Shown: positions 1-11,555 of the stretch, piece by piece
How the letters are laid out: each line of letters opens with the position of its first letter
Numbering within the stretch: the first letter of the stretch is position 1
DNA from: Lenzites betulinus
Lineage: Eukaryota > Basidiomycota > Agaricomycetes > Polyporales > Polyporaceae
NCBI GenBank assembly: GCA_022264855.1
Contig: JABYQU010000015.1
Location: 434,001-498,000 of the forward strand
Reading direction: 5' to 3'
Length of the DNA: 64,000 nucleotides
Program-made: the position numbers and the translations under genes
Notes under the pieces: model-generated
What the model saw: only the letters and a program-made list of their open reading frames with translations
What the model was told of the DNA's origin: nothing
Databases searched by the model: none

Positions 1-142
1 CTCTTAGAAACATGCATATGTATATGAGGAGGCGGGCCCGACTCGGGCGCATGACTAAACCAAACTCAAACCCACGATATCGTCATGCGAATCTGCGATC
101 GCCCGCCATCGGCGCGCACGCACCACGCTCAGCCCAACAGTG

Positions 143-149
143 TATAAAA
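143..149 (+). promoter_or_regulatory. TATA box of the DJ-1 family gene
   Basis: A TATAAAA heptamer lies 103 bases upstream of the start codon at 252, a usual distance for a fungal core promoter with a short leader. It is the only such element in the interval. The assignment is positional. Confidence 0.55.
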
Positions 150-219
150 GCTCTCAGGTGCAAGTACTCGTCCTCACTAACATCCGAACTCACTCACACT
201 GCCCACATCTTCTGCAACC

Positions 220-251
220 CACCACCACTCACCACCACCACCACCACCACC
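220..251 (+). repeat. ACC trinucleotide repeat in the 5' leader
   Basis: A nearly pure run of ACC triplets, interrupted once by CTC, abuts the ATG at 252. It is probably transcribed as an unstructured leader, and its copy number may vary between strains. Confidence 0.7.
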
Positions 252-1133
252 ATGTCCAAGCGCATCCTCTTCGTTTTCACCTCCGCCAACAAGACCCTCA
301 CCGGCGCGCAGACCGGCTGGTACCTCCCCGAAGGCGCGCACCCCTACTACGGTACGTCCTCCCGCGCGCCGCCTTCAAGTTCCGCACGCACCTCCTGACA
401 AGTCCCCCCGGTTTCTTTCAATCGATCAGTGCTCTCCCCGAAGTACGAGATCGACTTCGCGTCGCCCAACGGGCCGAACCCGCCCGTGGACGAGGGCAGC
501 GTGCAGAACTTCAAGGACGACGTGCCCAAGTTCCTCGAGAACGCGACCGTGCAGCAGAAGTTCGCGAGCGCGAAGAAGCTCGCGGACGTCAGCGCCGCGG
601 ACTACGACGCGGTCTTCTACGTCGGCGGGCACGGGCCCGTTATGGACCTCGCGTCGGACCCCGTGAACATCAAGCTCGCGTCGGACGTGAGTAGCGATGG
701 TTCAAAGTGCGAGAGCCGCGAGAGCTGACGGGCATGCACACGCAGTTCTTCCGCGCGGGCAAGATCACGTCTGCGGTGTGCCACGGCCCCGCGGCGATCG
801 TCGGCGCGACGGACGCGGAGGGCAAGAGCATCTTCAAGGGCCGCAAAGCGACTGGCTTCTCGGACCTAGAGGAGGAGCAGATAGGGAAGGTCAAGGACGT
901 ACCTTTCCTCCTCGAGGCGCGCATCAAGGAGCTCGGCGGCGCGTACGAGAAGGCACCTGAGCCCTGGGGGGTAAGCATTCGGTTTACATAGCAGCGCGCA
1001 CTCCGAGACAAGGTACTGACACGGATGGTTTTCGTAGCCGCATGTCGTCCAGGATGGCAACCTCATCACTGGTCAGAACCCGGCGTCGGCGCACCCGATT
1101 GCCGAGGCCATCGACAAGGCACTTTCGGCTTGA
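252..1133 (+). CDS. DJ-1/PfpI family protein (class I glutamine amidotransferase-like, HSP31/glyoxalase III type)
   Basis: Four exons joined by GT-AG introns at 352-429, 687-745 and 971-1037 give exactly 225 residues, close to the usual size of fungal Hsp31-like proteins. The DJ-1/PfpI signatures are visible: the FVFTSAN start strand, the YVGGHGP glycine loop and the nucleophile elbow SAVCHGPAA, where the cysteine is the expected catalytic residue. Family members act as glutathione-independent glyoxalases or deglycases and as stress chaperones in the cytosol. No signal peptide is seen. The ATG at 252 was chosen because it opens the first beta strand and follows a TATA box. Which activity this member has cannot be read from sequence alone. 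Confidence 0.88.
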
Positions 1134-1455
1134 GTTAATTGATAGAGTCGTGTAGTATATCTGTGTTTTAAGAAAGGTCAAACGTTTGGGCAAAACGAGC
1201 CGATAATGAACGCTCTGAGCGGGACTTTGATCACACCGGTTGGCGCATAGAATGATGCACAGGTTCATGTTGGGGTAACACGAACGAGCGCGTACGAACT
1301 TGAAATTCACTACGCCATGAAGAATTGCAGTGATCGATTCCCTGCGAACGAACGCGACTGAGAACGTACCGTCCTTCGACGACGTAACTTGAGCCCCTCA
1401 CAGCGTCTGAAAGGCAACGTCTTGAGATACAGATTACACGATATGCAGTACAAAG
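1134..1455. other. Convergent 3' intergenic region
   Basis: About 320 bases between the stop codons of the DJ-1 gene (+) and the U1A-like gene (-). I see no coding exon or structured RNA; it probably holds two 3' UTRs. Confidence 0.5.
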
Positions 1456-2417
1456 CTAGATATACGAAACAGACATCACCCATCCCTTCTTCAACGTGAA
1501 GCCGTCCGGTGCTTCTTTTGCAACAGACGCCAGGTCCGGGGACTCGAACGTGACGTACGCCATCTTGGCCCGCTGTCCCGCCGCGGTTGGTGTGGGTGAA
1601 GGTACGGCTTGTACGGAGTGGTACCCTTGGTATCTTCATATTCGGTCAGCATACAAGTTGTTCTACGAGCAGAGTAACATACTGTTGGAAGAGCACCGAT
1701 AATACGTCGTCCGTCACTTCTTGTGGGAGGTTGACGCACATTAGTCGTGCGGATGGTAGCGGGAACCTGGCCTATGGACGTCGGCGCGATGTGAGCCTGT
1801 ACAAGCGCTCTCAAGATGCACGCGAGTGACATACCATTTGAGGGCGCAGGCTGCTTCGCAGCGACGTTGTCATCGTCCTCAATCTCCATCTCCTCCCCAT
1901 CGTCGTCGCTGTTGTCCGTCTTTTGGCGCTTGGACTCGCGCGCATCCTCGTCCATCCGATCGTCCTGCTGCCGCTTCTCGGAGCCGTTCAGCGCACGCGC
2001 GTTCGGCGCGTTCTTGAGGTGGATCGACGTCGGGGGCACGAAGCTCGGGTCCTCTCTCCGGAGCGTGGCGTACGACTTGGGTTTTGCGTACTCAATGTGC
2101 TGTAGCGGCGGCGGGGGTATCGCGCGCGTTGGGATCAAAGGGGACGACATGCGAGGAAGCATGAGACGGACGGCGCACCATTGGTTTATCGTAGAAGACC
2201 ATACCTTCGCAGCCCCGGAGGGCCGCCGTGGCGCCCGCGAGGTCAGAGAAGACGACGAACGCCTGGCCCTCATTTTGGGGCCCTTGAGGGCGAACACATC
2301 GAGGATGCGGCCGTAGGTGGTGAAGAGGGCGAAGAGCTGTGCGCGGAGCTCCTCCTTCTTGACCTTGTCGTTAAGGTTTTTGATGTAGAGCGAGGTGTTG
2401 GGCTGTGGGGAGGCCAT
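1456..2417 (-). CDS. U1A/U2B''-type snRNP protein with two RRMs; frame broken twice in this sequence
   Basis: The N-terminal RRM reads SLYIKNLNDKVKKEELRAQL, then KMR, then GQAFVVF one base out of frame. The family has KMRGQAFV, so one base is missing at about 2274-2281. A 79-base intron precedes HIEYAKPKSYATL. An acidic linker follows, then the second RRM (NLPQEVTDDVLSVLFQQ, split by a 49-base intron, to KKGWVMSVSYI). A second shift of opposite sense lies near 1735-1750. Together the two cancel: the exons total 278 codons including the stop. The protein would bind U1 or U2 snRNA stem-loops in the spliceosome. The ATG at 2417 begins the conserved N-terminus. Either sequence errors or real decay would explain the breaks. 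U1A and U2B'' cannot be told apart here. Confidence 0.8.
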
Positions 2418-3803
2418 CAGGGGAGAGAGAGACGCTGGTGAGTGGACTGGACGCGAGGCGGGCGAGATGTTGGTAGAGAGCGAGAGAGAGAGAAAGAGGC
2501 TTGGATCTATTGACATCGTGCTACGCTAAGGCTGCCCTACTAATACAGCTAATTACGTAATCCGTAGACCGCGAAGTAATGACGTGCATCGCCACCACAA
2601 ATGCACGCTGTGCCACTACCACGAATTCGAATATTAATCAGAACTGCACATATGCTACTTACTCGCAAGTACCGGGATCGCACGCGCTAACAGTAAAATC
2701 ACACCGGGAGTTTATACTCACAGCATAACGGTCTCCGATCTATTGAAATGTACAAAGCAGGCAGTGAGCAGCGCTGCGTGCGCAGTCGGAGACACGAGCG
2801 AGTCGATGTCACATAAGCTACGTATACCTACGGGGTGGGTGGGACGAAGCGGTGCTACAGGGGGGGGCGAGGCGAGCGCAGGGGGCGGGCGGAAAGGAAA
2901 GCAGGTGGCTTCGTCGAGCGGGGGTACAAGGAGTGCGGGGGGTGCGGAGGGAGGGAGGCAAAGGTAGGGGGCGCGCCCCGGCCGGCCGACAGAGCGGGGG
3001 GAGACGGGGACGTGCGGATCGTGAAGGAAACCACGAAGTGCGAGAGCTAGGGGTCTACAGGAAACGACTGAAGGGAGAATGCGATGTGTGGGGTTTTCTG
3101 GGGTTTTCCGCGTGTTTTTGTGCGTTTGTGTGGGTGAACAATGCAGCAACAACAGAACTGACGTGACGTGAAAAGGCCAGAAAAAGGGGGGAGAACGGAA
3201 GAAAGAAAAGGTAAAACGTGAGACGACGCATTAGGTGTGCGAGACGTGAATGTACGGGTAGATGCTGTACATGACGAGATCGAGAAGCGTGGAAGCGGCG
3301 ATATCGAACAGGGAGCAAGCAGAACCGTCCACGTGCGGGAATGCTGATATACGGCGCCGTAGGTCGTTGATAGCACGGGGCTATCCGGCGCAGGGTGGGC
3401 AAGGAAGTATAGCAACCTCTGGACCCGATGATGTGCCGATAGGAGTGCGAATAGATACGAAATGCGTTGGTGACGATGATGAGCAGCCTGGAGAAAGTCG
3501 AGTGGGGCGGGCCTCGTTGACGGGATGGATATGTCGTAGATGCAGAGGTGCCTGGATAGAGAAACAATGTTGTGACGAGAGAGACATAAGAGGACCGTGA
3601 CCGGGTCATGCGGAGACTGGCGCGCATTAGAGAGTGGCGTATGAGCGACCCTGCGCTTGCGCAAAACCGCTCGAGTGGGGGAATGGTACGCCAGGGCCGA
3701 CGGTGGAGATTATTATAATGAATGGTGCGAGTACCGAGGACGGGGAAACCGGCGCAACGGTCTAGGTTCCGTTGCGATTCTCTAGAGCGCGTGATGGAGG
3801 GCC
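2418..3803. other. Gene-free interval upstream of the U1A-like gene
   Basis: 1.4 kb between the cyclin stop codon and the U1A-like start codon, both on the minus strand. It holds purine-rich stretches (2835-3060 and 3170-3220) and several open frames on both strands. None of these resembles a protein I know, and their composition is arginine/proline-rich as expected of antisense noise. Probably the 3' UTR of the cyclin plus the U1A promoter. Confidence 0.4.
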
Positions 3804-6237
3804 TTACGCCTTGAGGGAAGGTCGGTTGGCGAGGCCGAAGGGACGATCGCACGACGTGGGGAACCCAATGCGATCATACGAGGTCCACTGCGATACTGCC
3901 GGAGGGGGAGGGAGGTAGCGCGCGTCGGCAACGAGGCTATCGCCGTAATGAGGGTCGTATCGAGTCTGCGAATAGGCACGAGCACGCCCCAAAATTTGTT
4001 CACCCACGGCCTGGTTGTAGGATAGGGAGTGCGACCGCGAATGACCATGCTGGGCTGGGACAGCGTACCCATACTCAAAACTTCCGATAGGCGGGTGGAA
4101 GAGGGGCGGAGGGGCGAAGACATGTGGTCTGCCGATAGGCTCCTGCCTCGCCACGTAGCTACCCGCACCCCACGACGACCGGTGGGTATCCATCGATGGG
4201 TGGAATGGCAGCGGCGCGGGAGGAAGCCCCATTGATTGCTGGGACGGCGGCTGGGGAGCACGGTACTGTGCGTGTCCACGACTCGACTCCCGCAGGATCG
4301 GCTCGTCGGCGGACGGGCTCCACTTCGCAGGCGGGGGGAGTGCCTGATCATTGCGAGTGTACGGCTCAGCAGTGTACCGGGGCTTTGAGCTGAGGCGACG
4401 TCTTGGCAAATATTCCTCCCTGAGCGGGCCATCCTCGTCCAGGTCGATCTCCAGCACATCATCCGTGTACGTCTCCTCGAAGTCAGTCTTCTCCTTCTTG
4501 TGTTCGTCCAGGCTAACGAAGGCCGGGTACGGGGGGTTGAGGCATGGCTGGGCGCCACACCCACACTCGACCTCCCTGACGTTCGCCAGCATCTCCATTG
4601 CCTGTCGCACTATGACGTGAGGACTAGCAGAGGGGCGAGAGATAGGTTGGGGGAACATGGGGGATGACAGGGATGCATGGTAGGCGAGCAGCTCAGACAG
4701 CCAAGCGGTCCATTCCTGCGGAGTGATAGAGAGATCGTACTGGAAAATGTCGAGAGCAAGGGACTCCAGCTTGTTCAAAGACCGAACGGGCACGTTCGAG
4801 ATCGTGTGCCTAAGCTTTCGTCAGCAACATTGCCTATAAAGGCATCTAGAAAAGAGCTTACCAAGTCTTGTTGGAGAACGTGTGATCGTCCAACCACTTA
4901 TTGGCCAACATGCAGCCAAGCAAGACCAATCGGAAGGGGGCATAGGCCTCGATCATCTCCCTGTCCGTCCCGAGATGCGCCTCTCCAAGCAGCTCGGCGC
5001 GGAAGCGAATCTCCTTCTCGTGCTCCGGTGTAAGGCCGACAGGCCCAAAGAATACCGGCAGGCGAACGATGTACCACAAGGCAAGGAAGATCGCCGAGGG
5101 CTGGAGAAGAGTAGAGAGCAGCATGGAATGGATTGAGCTCGCCAGGTGGCTAGGGGGAGAGGCAGTGTAATGCTTGGCGAAAGCCCTACAGACGGGGTGG
5201 TCAGTGATGTTATGGTTGATACTCGAAACACGTTGAACGTACGTGGGTTGAGCGTAGTCTGATGACAAGCGCATTCCGCTTGTGCAGACCTTCCATACGT
5301 AGTTCGCAATCCATTCCGACAATGGCGCGGCCAACTTCTTGTACGCCGTGGAAGCCATGGGCGTCGCTACGGCATCGACCACGGGAGGCTGCTGCATGGG
5401 CTGCTCGACTTGGTACGTCTGACACTGGTAGCACGACGCGTGATAGCCATCATGGCGGGAGTACTGAGGGGCTTGGACAGGCCCCACATTGCGACCAGAC
5501 ACCAAAGTGGCTTGCGCCTGGGCAAAGGCGTTGTCGACGAATTCAGCAAAGGGCGTGGCGGGGCCTATGGGGCTGGACGCCGGCTCGCCATCTTCTACCG
5601 GCTCCGGAGAGAGCTGCTGGTAAACTGCGGGGGATAGATCCTCTTGAACGGGACTGAATGCACCCCTCTTGTAATCGACGCCGCCACCTGAGGCATAAGA
5701 ATGGCGGGAACTCGCATCACGGACAGCGTAGTCCATGGCGACGTCCGAGCAACTCTCGCCCGACTGATAGTCGGACTCCATGCTGTCGACCGGTGAGTAG
5801 TCAACCGCGTACGGATCTTCTGCTTCGGCCCAGTCTTGATATCCACCCATCTCGTCATCGAAGTCCTCGGGGCGAGGGTACATCTCTTGTTGGTTTGCAC
5901 AGACGGGCGGGATGCTCGCTTGCGCGAGCGAACCTTTAATGACCGATGCGTTGTCCGCAACGGCCAACCCTTCTTCAAAACCCTGCAGAGTGGGAGCCTG
6001 ACGCCGACCCGACTCGTCTTCCCAGATGCGCCGCGGCTTGTTCCTCCTCCAGGAAGGAAGAGAGCTAATCCACTCCTCCCTCGACGCCAAAGACGGGGGA
6101 GGCCCCTGAGGCGGGAGAGGCAAGGAGTGGGTCAGATGTTGGAAGACGGAAGATTGGCTATCGGGCTGGAGGGGAAGATTGATCTTGATTACGGGGTGAG
6201 AGGACTGTTTGTTGCAGACCGGGACGGGAACTGGCAT
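3804..6237 (-). CDS. Pcl-type (Pho80-like) cyclin domain protein
   Basis: Three exons, with introns at 5186-5242 and 4810-4861, give exactly 774 residues. The N-terminal 300 residues are low-complexity and acidic. The cyclin fold follows: SEWIANYVWKVC, AFAKHYTASPPSHLA, LLSTLLQPSAIFLALWYIVR, then FRLVLLGCMLANKWLDDHTF and LNKLESLALDIFQYDLSI. This is the arrangement of fungal Pcl cyclins that activate the Pho85 kinase. The C-terminal 250 residues are disordered and proline/tyrosine-rich. The 57-base first intron is a multiple of three and has no stop, so retention would add 19 residues inside the cyclin box. The ATG at 6237 was preferred because the frame further upstream has only a GTG. The cyclin call is firm; the Pho85 pairing is by family. 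Confidence 0.82.
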
Positions 6238-6982
6238 CTGCAAGGGGGAGGGGAAGGAGACGATGTCGCAGGAGGCTGCACGACCTTGGCGGGCGGGCAG
6301 GACCTGAGACGGGGGGGCCGGGATGTGCGGCGTGGACGGGAGGGGCTGGTGGGCCGGTCGTAAAGTAGGTCGTGAAGGAGACGGGACGAAGAAGAGAGGA
6401 TAGGAGAGACGATGGGAGGATGGGGGACTCAGTGGCAAACGCACAGCGAAGGCGTGCCTTTTTGGATGCTCGTCGGGAGGAAGGGGGGTTCAGACACTGA
6501 CGGTGACCGCACACCCTCTTGACCTGAGAATCGCTGGCGGGGACTAGAACACCCACTCCTGAGTCGATGCCGTCGTGGTCGTCAGTCGGGAGGCGAGAGA
6601 GAACTGGCAACGGAGGACCGACGAGGAGGGGGGGTCGATCCAAGCAGAGGAAGGGGCCGATGTCGTCGTGGCTTGGAGAGAGAGCCGTCCCGCAAAAAGC
6701 GCCTTGTCTTTCCCCGCTTATGTAAGCACTTGCCCGCGCTCTTACCTCTCGAACAAACGGCAGGCGGGTCGCTGTATGCGCTATCCGCGCCTTGACTCAC
6801 CCCGCACTCGCCTCCCGCTGACCTCCGTTGACTCTCCTCGTCCAGCATAGTGCCCCTCGTGCAGCACGCAGCACCCACCACGCAGCACGTCGTCCAACCT
6901 TCTTCTGACGCCGGCTGCGACGCGTCGCGCACCGCGCGAACCTTAGAGACCCCACACCCGCTCTCCCCCAGCCACAGCCAAC
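6238..6982. other. Divergent promoter region between the cyclin and FAR11
   Basis: 745 bases separate two divergent start codons. The stretch is rich in pyrimidine tracts, typical of basidiomycete promoters. No TATA box, repeat or conserved exon was recognised, and the short open frames here look like noise. Confidence 0.45.
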
Positions 6983-9900
6983 ATGGTATTGCCCCCCGTC
7001 CCCGCTTTCTTCTCCGCCACGCAGGATGTTGACGCCAGCAACCCCCAGCAAGTCGGCCTCGACTCCATCACCCTCGGCCAGCTCAAGGCCATGGTCGGCT
7101 CCGTGCCGAAACCCAAGGTCTGGCCCGCTTCCTCGTCTCCGCTCCCGCACCGTCTGACTCCGTGAGGAAGTAGCAATCTTTCTACGACTTCCAATACAAC
7201 GACGAGGACACCGTCCTGAACGAAATTGAAGAGTTCTATTCGTATGTGGAAACGCCCCAGGTCGCCGAGAACCTCAAGGCCTGGGAGGGCTCGTTTCCCG
7301 GAGGTCCGTGGACATCCTCACACCGCCAGTGTGAACCCCCCTGACCCGCCACAGAGTGGACCACGAGCTCATTCGCACAGCGCAAGACCCACGTTGAGGT
7401 CCTTCTTGAGAGCTTGGAGCACCGCGACGCCGAGATCCGTTTCACGAACGCCCGCCGCCTGTTTTACATTTTACAAGGTGCACAGCGACCGCGCCCCCGT
7501 ACCGCCGTGGTCTCACCACGCATTCAGGTACCTTCGCCGAAACAACCTCGCAAGAGGACCAATTGCTTTGGATTTTCGAGAATTGTAAGGTTGTGCGAGC
7601 GGCAAATGGCGTGACCAGTGTCGTGGAGGCCATCAAGATAGCCAGTTCAAAACACGATCTTCTATGGTACACAGTCGTCCCGTTCCACATTCTTGGCCAC
7701 AATTGACGTTCCATCTCCGTCTATAGCACCCTATCAGATGCAGACGCCGCACATTTCAGCATCTCCCCGCAGGAGAGGTCGGACTTCCTGGAGGAAGTTA
7801 CCACGGAGCTATCAGTGTATCTAGGCATGCTTTATCACATGGTCGAAGTCTTCAAAGGCCACGACGATTTTGCCGACGAGCTGAGTGAGCAGTGCCGCTC
7901 CGCCGCGCGTACACAAAGCTGACTCCCTAGTGCGCCTGCGCAGTGAGTCTGGAGCCACCACTTCCTGTCTATCTATTCAATGTGGTGGCTGGCCTGCGGG
8001 ACAAGAGCGCCAAGGGGTACCCTGTGAAGAAGGCACGGATCTTATTTCTGACTCATGATGCTATCGGATGAGTCTCATGGTCGATGTCATCAGCTCCTGC
8101 TGGTCCTTTGGAAGACCATTCTGACTTGTTGCGGCGGCATCCGCGAGCTTGCGTCTGTGAAGAAAGTGACGCGGGAACTTGCGGGCCTCTCAGCGGTTCC
8201 GGACGAAGGTACCTTCTCACGGCGTATCACAGGCCTGCATTCATAGGCTGACCGCCGTGCTTGCACTTTCTCAGCTATCCCAATAAAGGCCTCCCCGTCA
8301 GACTTGGAAGTGTTCCGGCAGGAAATTTCTGTCAAGTACCCGACGTTCAATCCGCCGTCTGTCTCAGTGCCTGCCGCAACACCCGTCACAACCGCGAAGC
8401 TCGCACAAGCATATTCCCCCATACCCGTGCGCCACCACTACGAGCACGATGTCAGCGAGTCACAACACCAAGATCACTCTCAAAATGCCATGCCACATCC
8501 ATTCAATCCTAACCAACCCAATGCTTCCTTCCGCTCTATTCCCCAGCCAGCCACTCCAGCTCCTTCGCCGCCCCCTTCCCCTAAGCCCAAGAAGCAGCAG
8601 TTCCAAACTGACCAGACTCGTCCATTTCTCTTTCCATTTTCGCGAACGAACATCGGCTACAATGACTCGCGGCTGGTGCCCTTCGCCATAGACGAGGCAG
8701 ACAAGCTGTATGCCAAGCACATGTACGTCAGTCTGTCCTTGTGGCAGATGTGGAAGACCCGCGAGGAGTGCATAACCGCGGAAAGTGGCCTGGAGTACCT
8801 CCCTGGCGCCGAGCGATCGTCTGCGCCCAAAATTCCTGCAGTTGTAAGTGTCATGAAACATATTTTTGGCCGCAACGTGCATGCCTGACCGTTCCATTGC
8901 AGTCTCGGTCATTGGACGATGACGGAGGCGAGAAGCTTCCCGATGTAGCGGTTCTCGACGCCAAGATCGCAGAGGCCGAACAGGCTATGACGGATGGCGA
9001 GACCAATGCCGACAGGCGCCGCGCCAAGGAGCGGCGTGAGGACCTCATGCGCTTGAAACGAGTAGAACAGATCTATGTATGTCTTTCGGCCCTCCACCCG
9101 CGCCGCTCGCCGCTGACATTCCCGGCCCACAGAGCGCTGTGTTGCCCGTCCTCCCCGGATGGGTGCTTGTTTTGCTCAAGTTGCTCCTAGCAACGGTGTC
9201 CACAGGTAATGGCGGTGGTGCACCTCACGCAGCCGCTGGCTTCCCACCAGGTGTTGCTTCCCGTGAGTGGCCGCCTGCTTGTCGCGCGCAGTACTCAGAA
9301 TAGCTAACACCGCGCGCAGCACTCGACCAGGCACCGCCTAAGCCTGCGACGCTCGACGAGATTGATGTTGCCCGCCATCGTGAGATCACGTCGAAGGCCG
9401 TATCGGCCATCCTGCTGTTGTGCTTGAAATGGTTCAAGATGTCCCGTAAGTACACTTGGTGGATCTCGTCAATGGCCCCACGAACTCTAACACTGCGGCA
9501 GATGTGATGAAGTTTCATCACCTGGGGCAACTACTGCTCGACACCAACTGCCTGCTGCTTATTTTGAAGATCTTCAGCCTGCACGAGGCATCCACCGCAG
9601 TTGTAGCCAAGGCGGACATCCCCGAGCGGAAGTGAGTGTGCATACATGCTCGGCCCCCGGGCAGGTTATATTTACCGACAACGCCCCAGCTTCTTCCGAT
9701 ATTGCCAGGTGCGGTTTGCCAGGCGGTCGGACATGGGCGGGCCGGAGGAGCAGATGCAGCGCCCCTCGCGGCAGACAATCGTGCGCACGACGATGCTCCC
9801 GAACGGGCAGAAGCACGACGAGGAGGTCGACCTGTTGACCGACTTCTCGTGGCGCAACTTCTTCTCCACGATTAACTTTGCCAAAATCATGCAGAAGCTG

Positions 9901-11189
9901 TCCAAGCACCGGTCGCATCGCATCCGCATGCTTGTCCAATACAAGAGCTCGGTGAGTGGCGGAAGGGTGCCGCGCGATGACGCGTATGTGCGTGTGTGTG
10001 CGTGGCCGGTGACTGACCGGCGTGAATGGCGGTTTTTAGGCGGTGTTGAAGCGGATATTGAGGGTGCAGCATCCCATGCTGCAGCTGCATGTGTTAAAGT
10101 TGATCAAGAGCCAAGTGCCCTTCTGTGGTCGCAAGTGGCGCCAGTGTGAGCAGCGCACATCTCATTGCGACAAGGCCGTCGTCGGCTGACGCTCCCGAAA
10201 GCGAACATGCAGGTCATCACAGCCATCTACCTCAACTGCAGGCCCGACCTCCGTGACGAGTGGCTTGCCGGGATCGAGGTGGATGACGTCTATGACGCCC
10301 AGGTTTGTCACTGTTTCGTCTCGGGCATGCACGGCAGCTCACCCACCAATTACGACCTCAGGCTCAGGAGCAGGCCCTCCGTCACCTTGTGCAGTTCTGT
10401 ACGTACACCTCACCCGCTCCGCACACCGTCAGACCGGCTCACAGCCGTGTACAGACAACAACAAGCGGTACGGCCCACAAACGGCCCAACCCAATGCACA
10501 CCGCCGCACTGCGAGCATCTCTCATCACCTCGAGGGGCTGCACGCTCCTCCGGAGCTGTCGGGGATGCTGCGCCCGGTACCGACCCCGAACAACGTCGAC
10601 GCGGATGTCTTCCCGCCGCTCCGTGCCCAGACCACGGAACCGTCGATCTTCCTCCCCTATGTGACAGAAGACATCGCATTCGAGGAGGAGTACGAGGAGT
10701 ATCTCCGGTGGTCGGACGAGCACTCCGACACGAGGTCACAGGGCTCGAGCGCGTGGCACCGCCTGCCCGAGCTGGTGCACGACATCGCGGACAGCATCAG
10801 CGACAGCGAAAGCATCACCTCGATCGGCCCGCTCTCAGATGAGGCTCGTGCCGCAGGCAAAGAGGACCGCGACATTCCGGACGAGAACGTGAACAACTGG
10901 GAGGTGCGTCGTGTTGTTTCATGTATGTTGATTGGTTGGGCTGCGTGCTGACCCGGCGGTGCAGCATATGAGCCCGAAGACGATGGCTGCGCTCACAAAG
11001 TCTCCCTCGCATGGGCGCCGGTCGAGCTCCGGCAGCGGCAGCCTGCGGCCCATCCTGCCTTTGGAGCTCGACCCGGGTACGGCCATTGACGATGATGAGG
11101 AAGAGGAGCTCGGGCCGATGCCGAAGGAATCGTCCGGACCATTCCAGGCGGGTGCCGGCGTTGACGAGGTCGAGTACGCATACGGGTAA
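6983..11189 (+). CDS. FAR11: Far11/STRIP1 homologue, STRIPAK complex subunit
   Basis: A gene of many short exons (about a dozen GT-AG introns) coding for roughly 900-950 residues. Diagnostic blocks in order: YNDEDTVLNEIEEFYSYVET near the N-terminus (N1221 domain); helical repeats with RFTNARRLFYILQ and LWIFENCKVVRAANGV; a proline-rich linker; then the C-terminal DUF3402 part, with FPFSRTNIGYNDSRLVPFAI, WRNFFSTINFAKIMQKLSKH, VFCGRKWRQ-like and FLPYVTEDIAFEEEYEEYL. It ends in WEHMSPKTMAAL and an acidic tail. STRIPAK couples PP2A to MST-type kinases. In fungi it controls cell fusion, sexual development and antagonism of TORC2. The ATG at 6983 starts a conserved short leader. Exon edges in the middle are approximate. 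Confidence 0.88.
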
Positions 11190-11555
11190 GTCGTACTTTC
11201 CACACCATTGGTGCACTCAGAATTGACGGACCGCCTTTCTTAGTGTATGATCGTGGTCGTCACTCCTGAGCTTTGCGAATCCGGCAGTCCTAATGACCAT
11301 ATGTACTTTTGATATGCAATATAGACATCGCTTGTGTATGCGCGAATTTCTTCATTGGCATACTGTGTATTGCCGTCGAGGCACCACCTGAGCCTCTCAT
11401 CCTATGTAGATTCGTCACAGAGATGTTCACCAGAGTCAAAGGGGGATGGGTACAGATACACGTCGAGAGAAACGGGTCGTGTCGCCATCAACATTGCTAC
11501 AACGAGGTTGACCTATCGATACATGCTGGTCTACAAAGGTCATAACGAGAACTTG
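11190..11555. other. Convergent 3' intergenic region
   Basis: 366 bases between the stop codons of FAR11 (+) and DPH1 (-). No exon, repeat or structured RNA was recognised. Confidence 0.45.

Noticed and set aside
3055..3852. Long minus-strand open frame (265 codons) between the cyclin and U1A-like genes.
   Set aside because: Arginine/serine/proline-rich, no domain, overlaps the end of the cyclin gene in another frame, and the second frame at 3047-3664 is equally open. Typical noise in purine-biased DNA.
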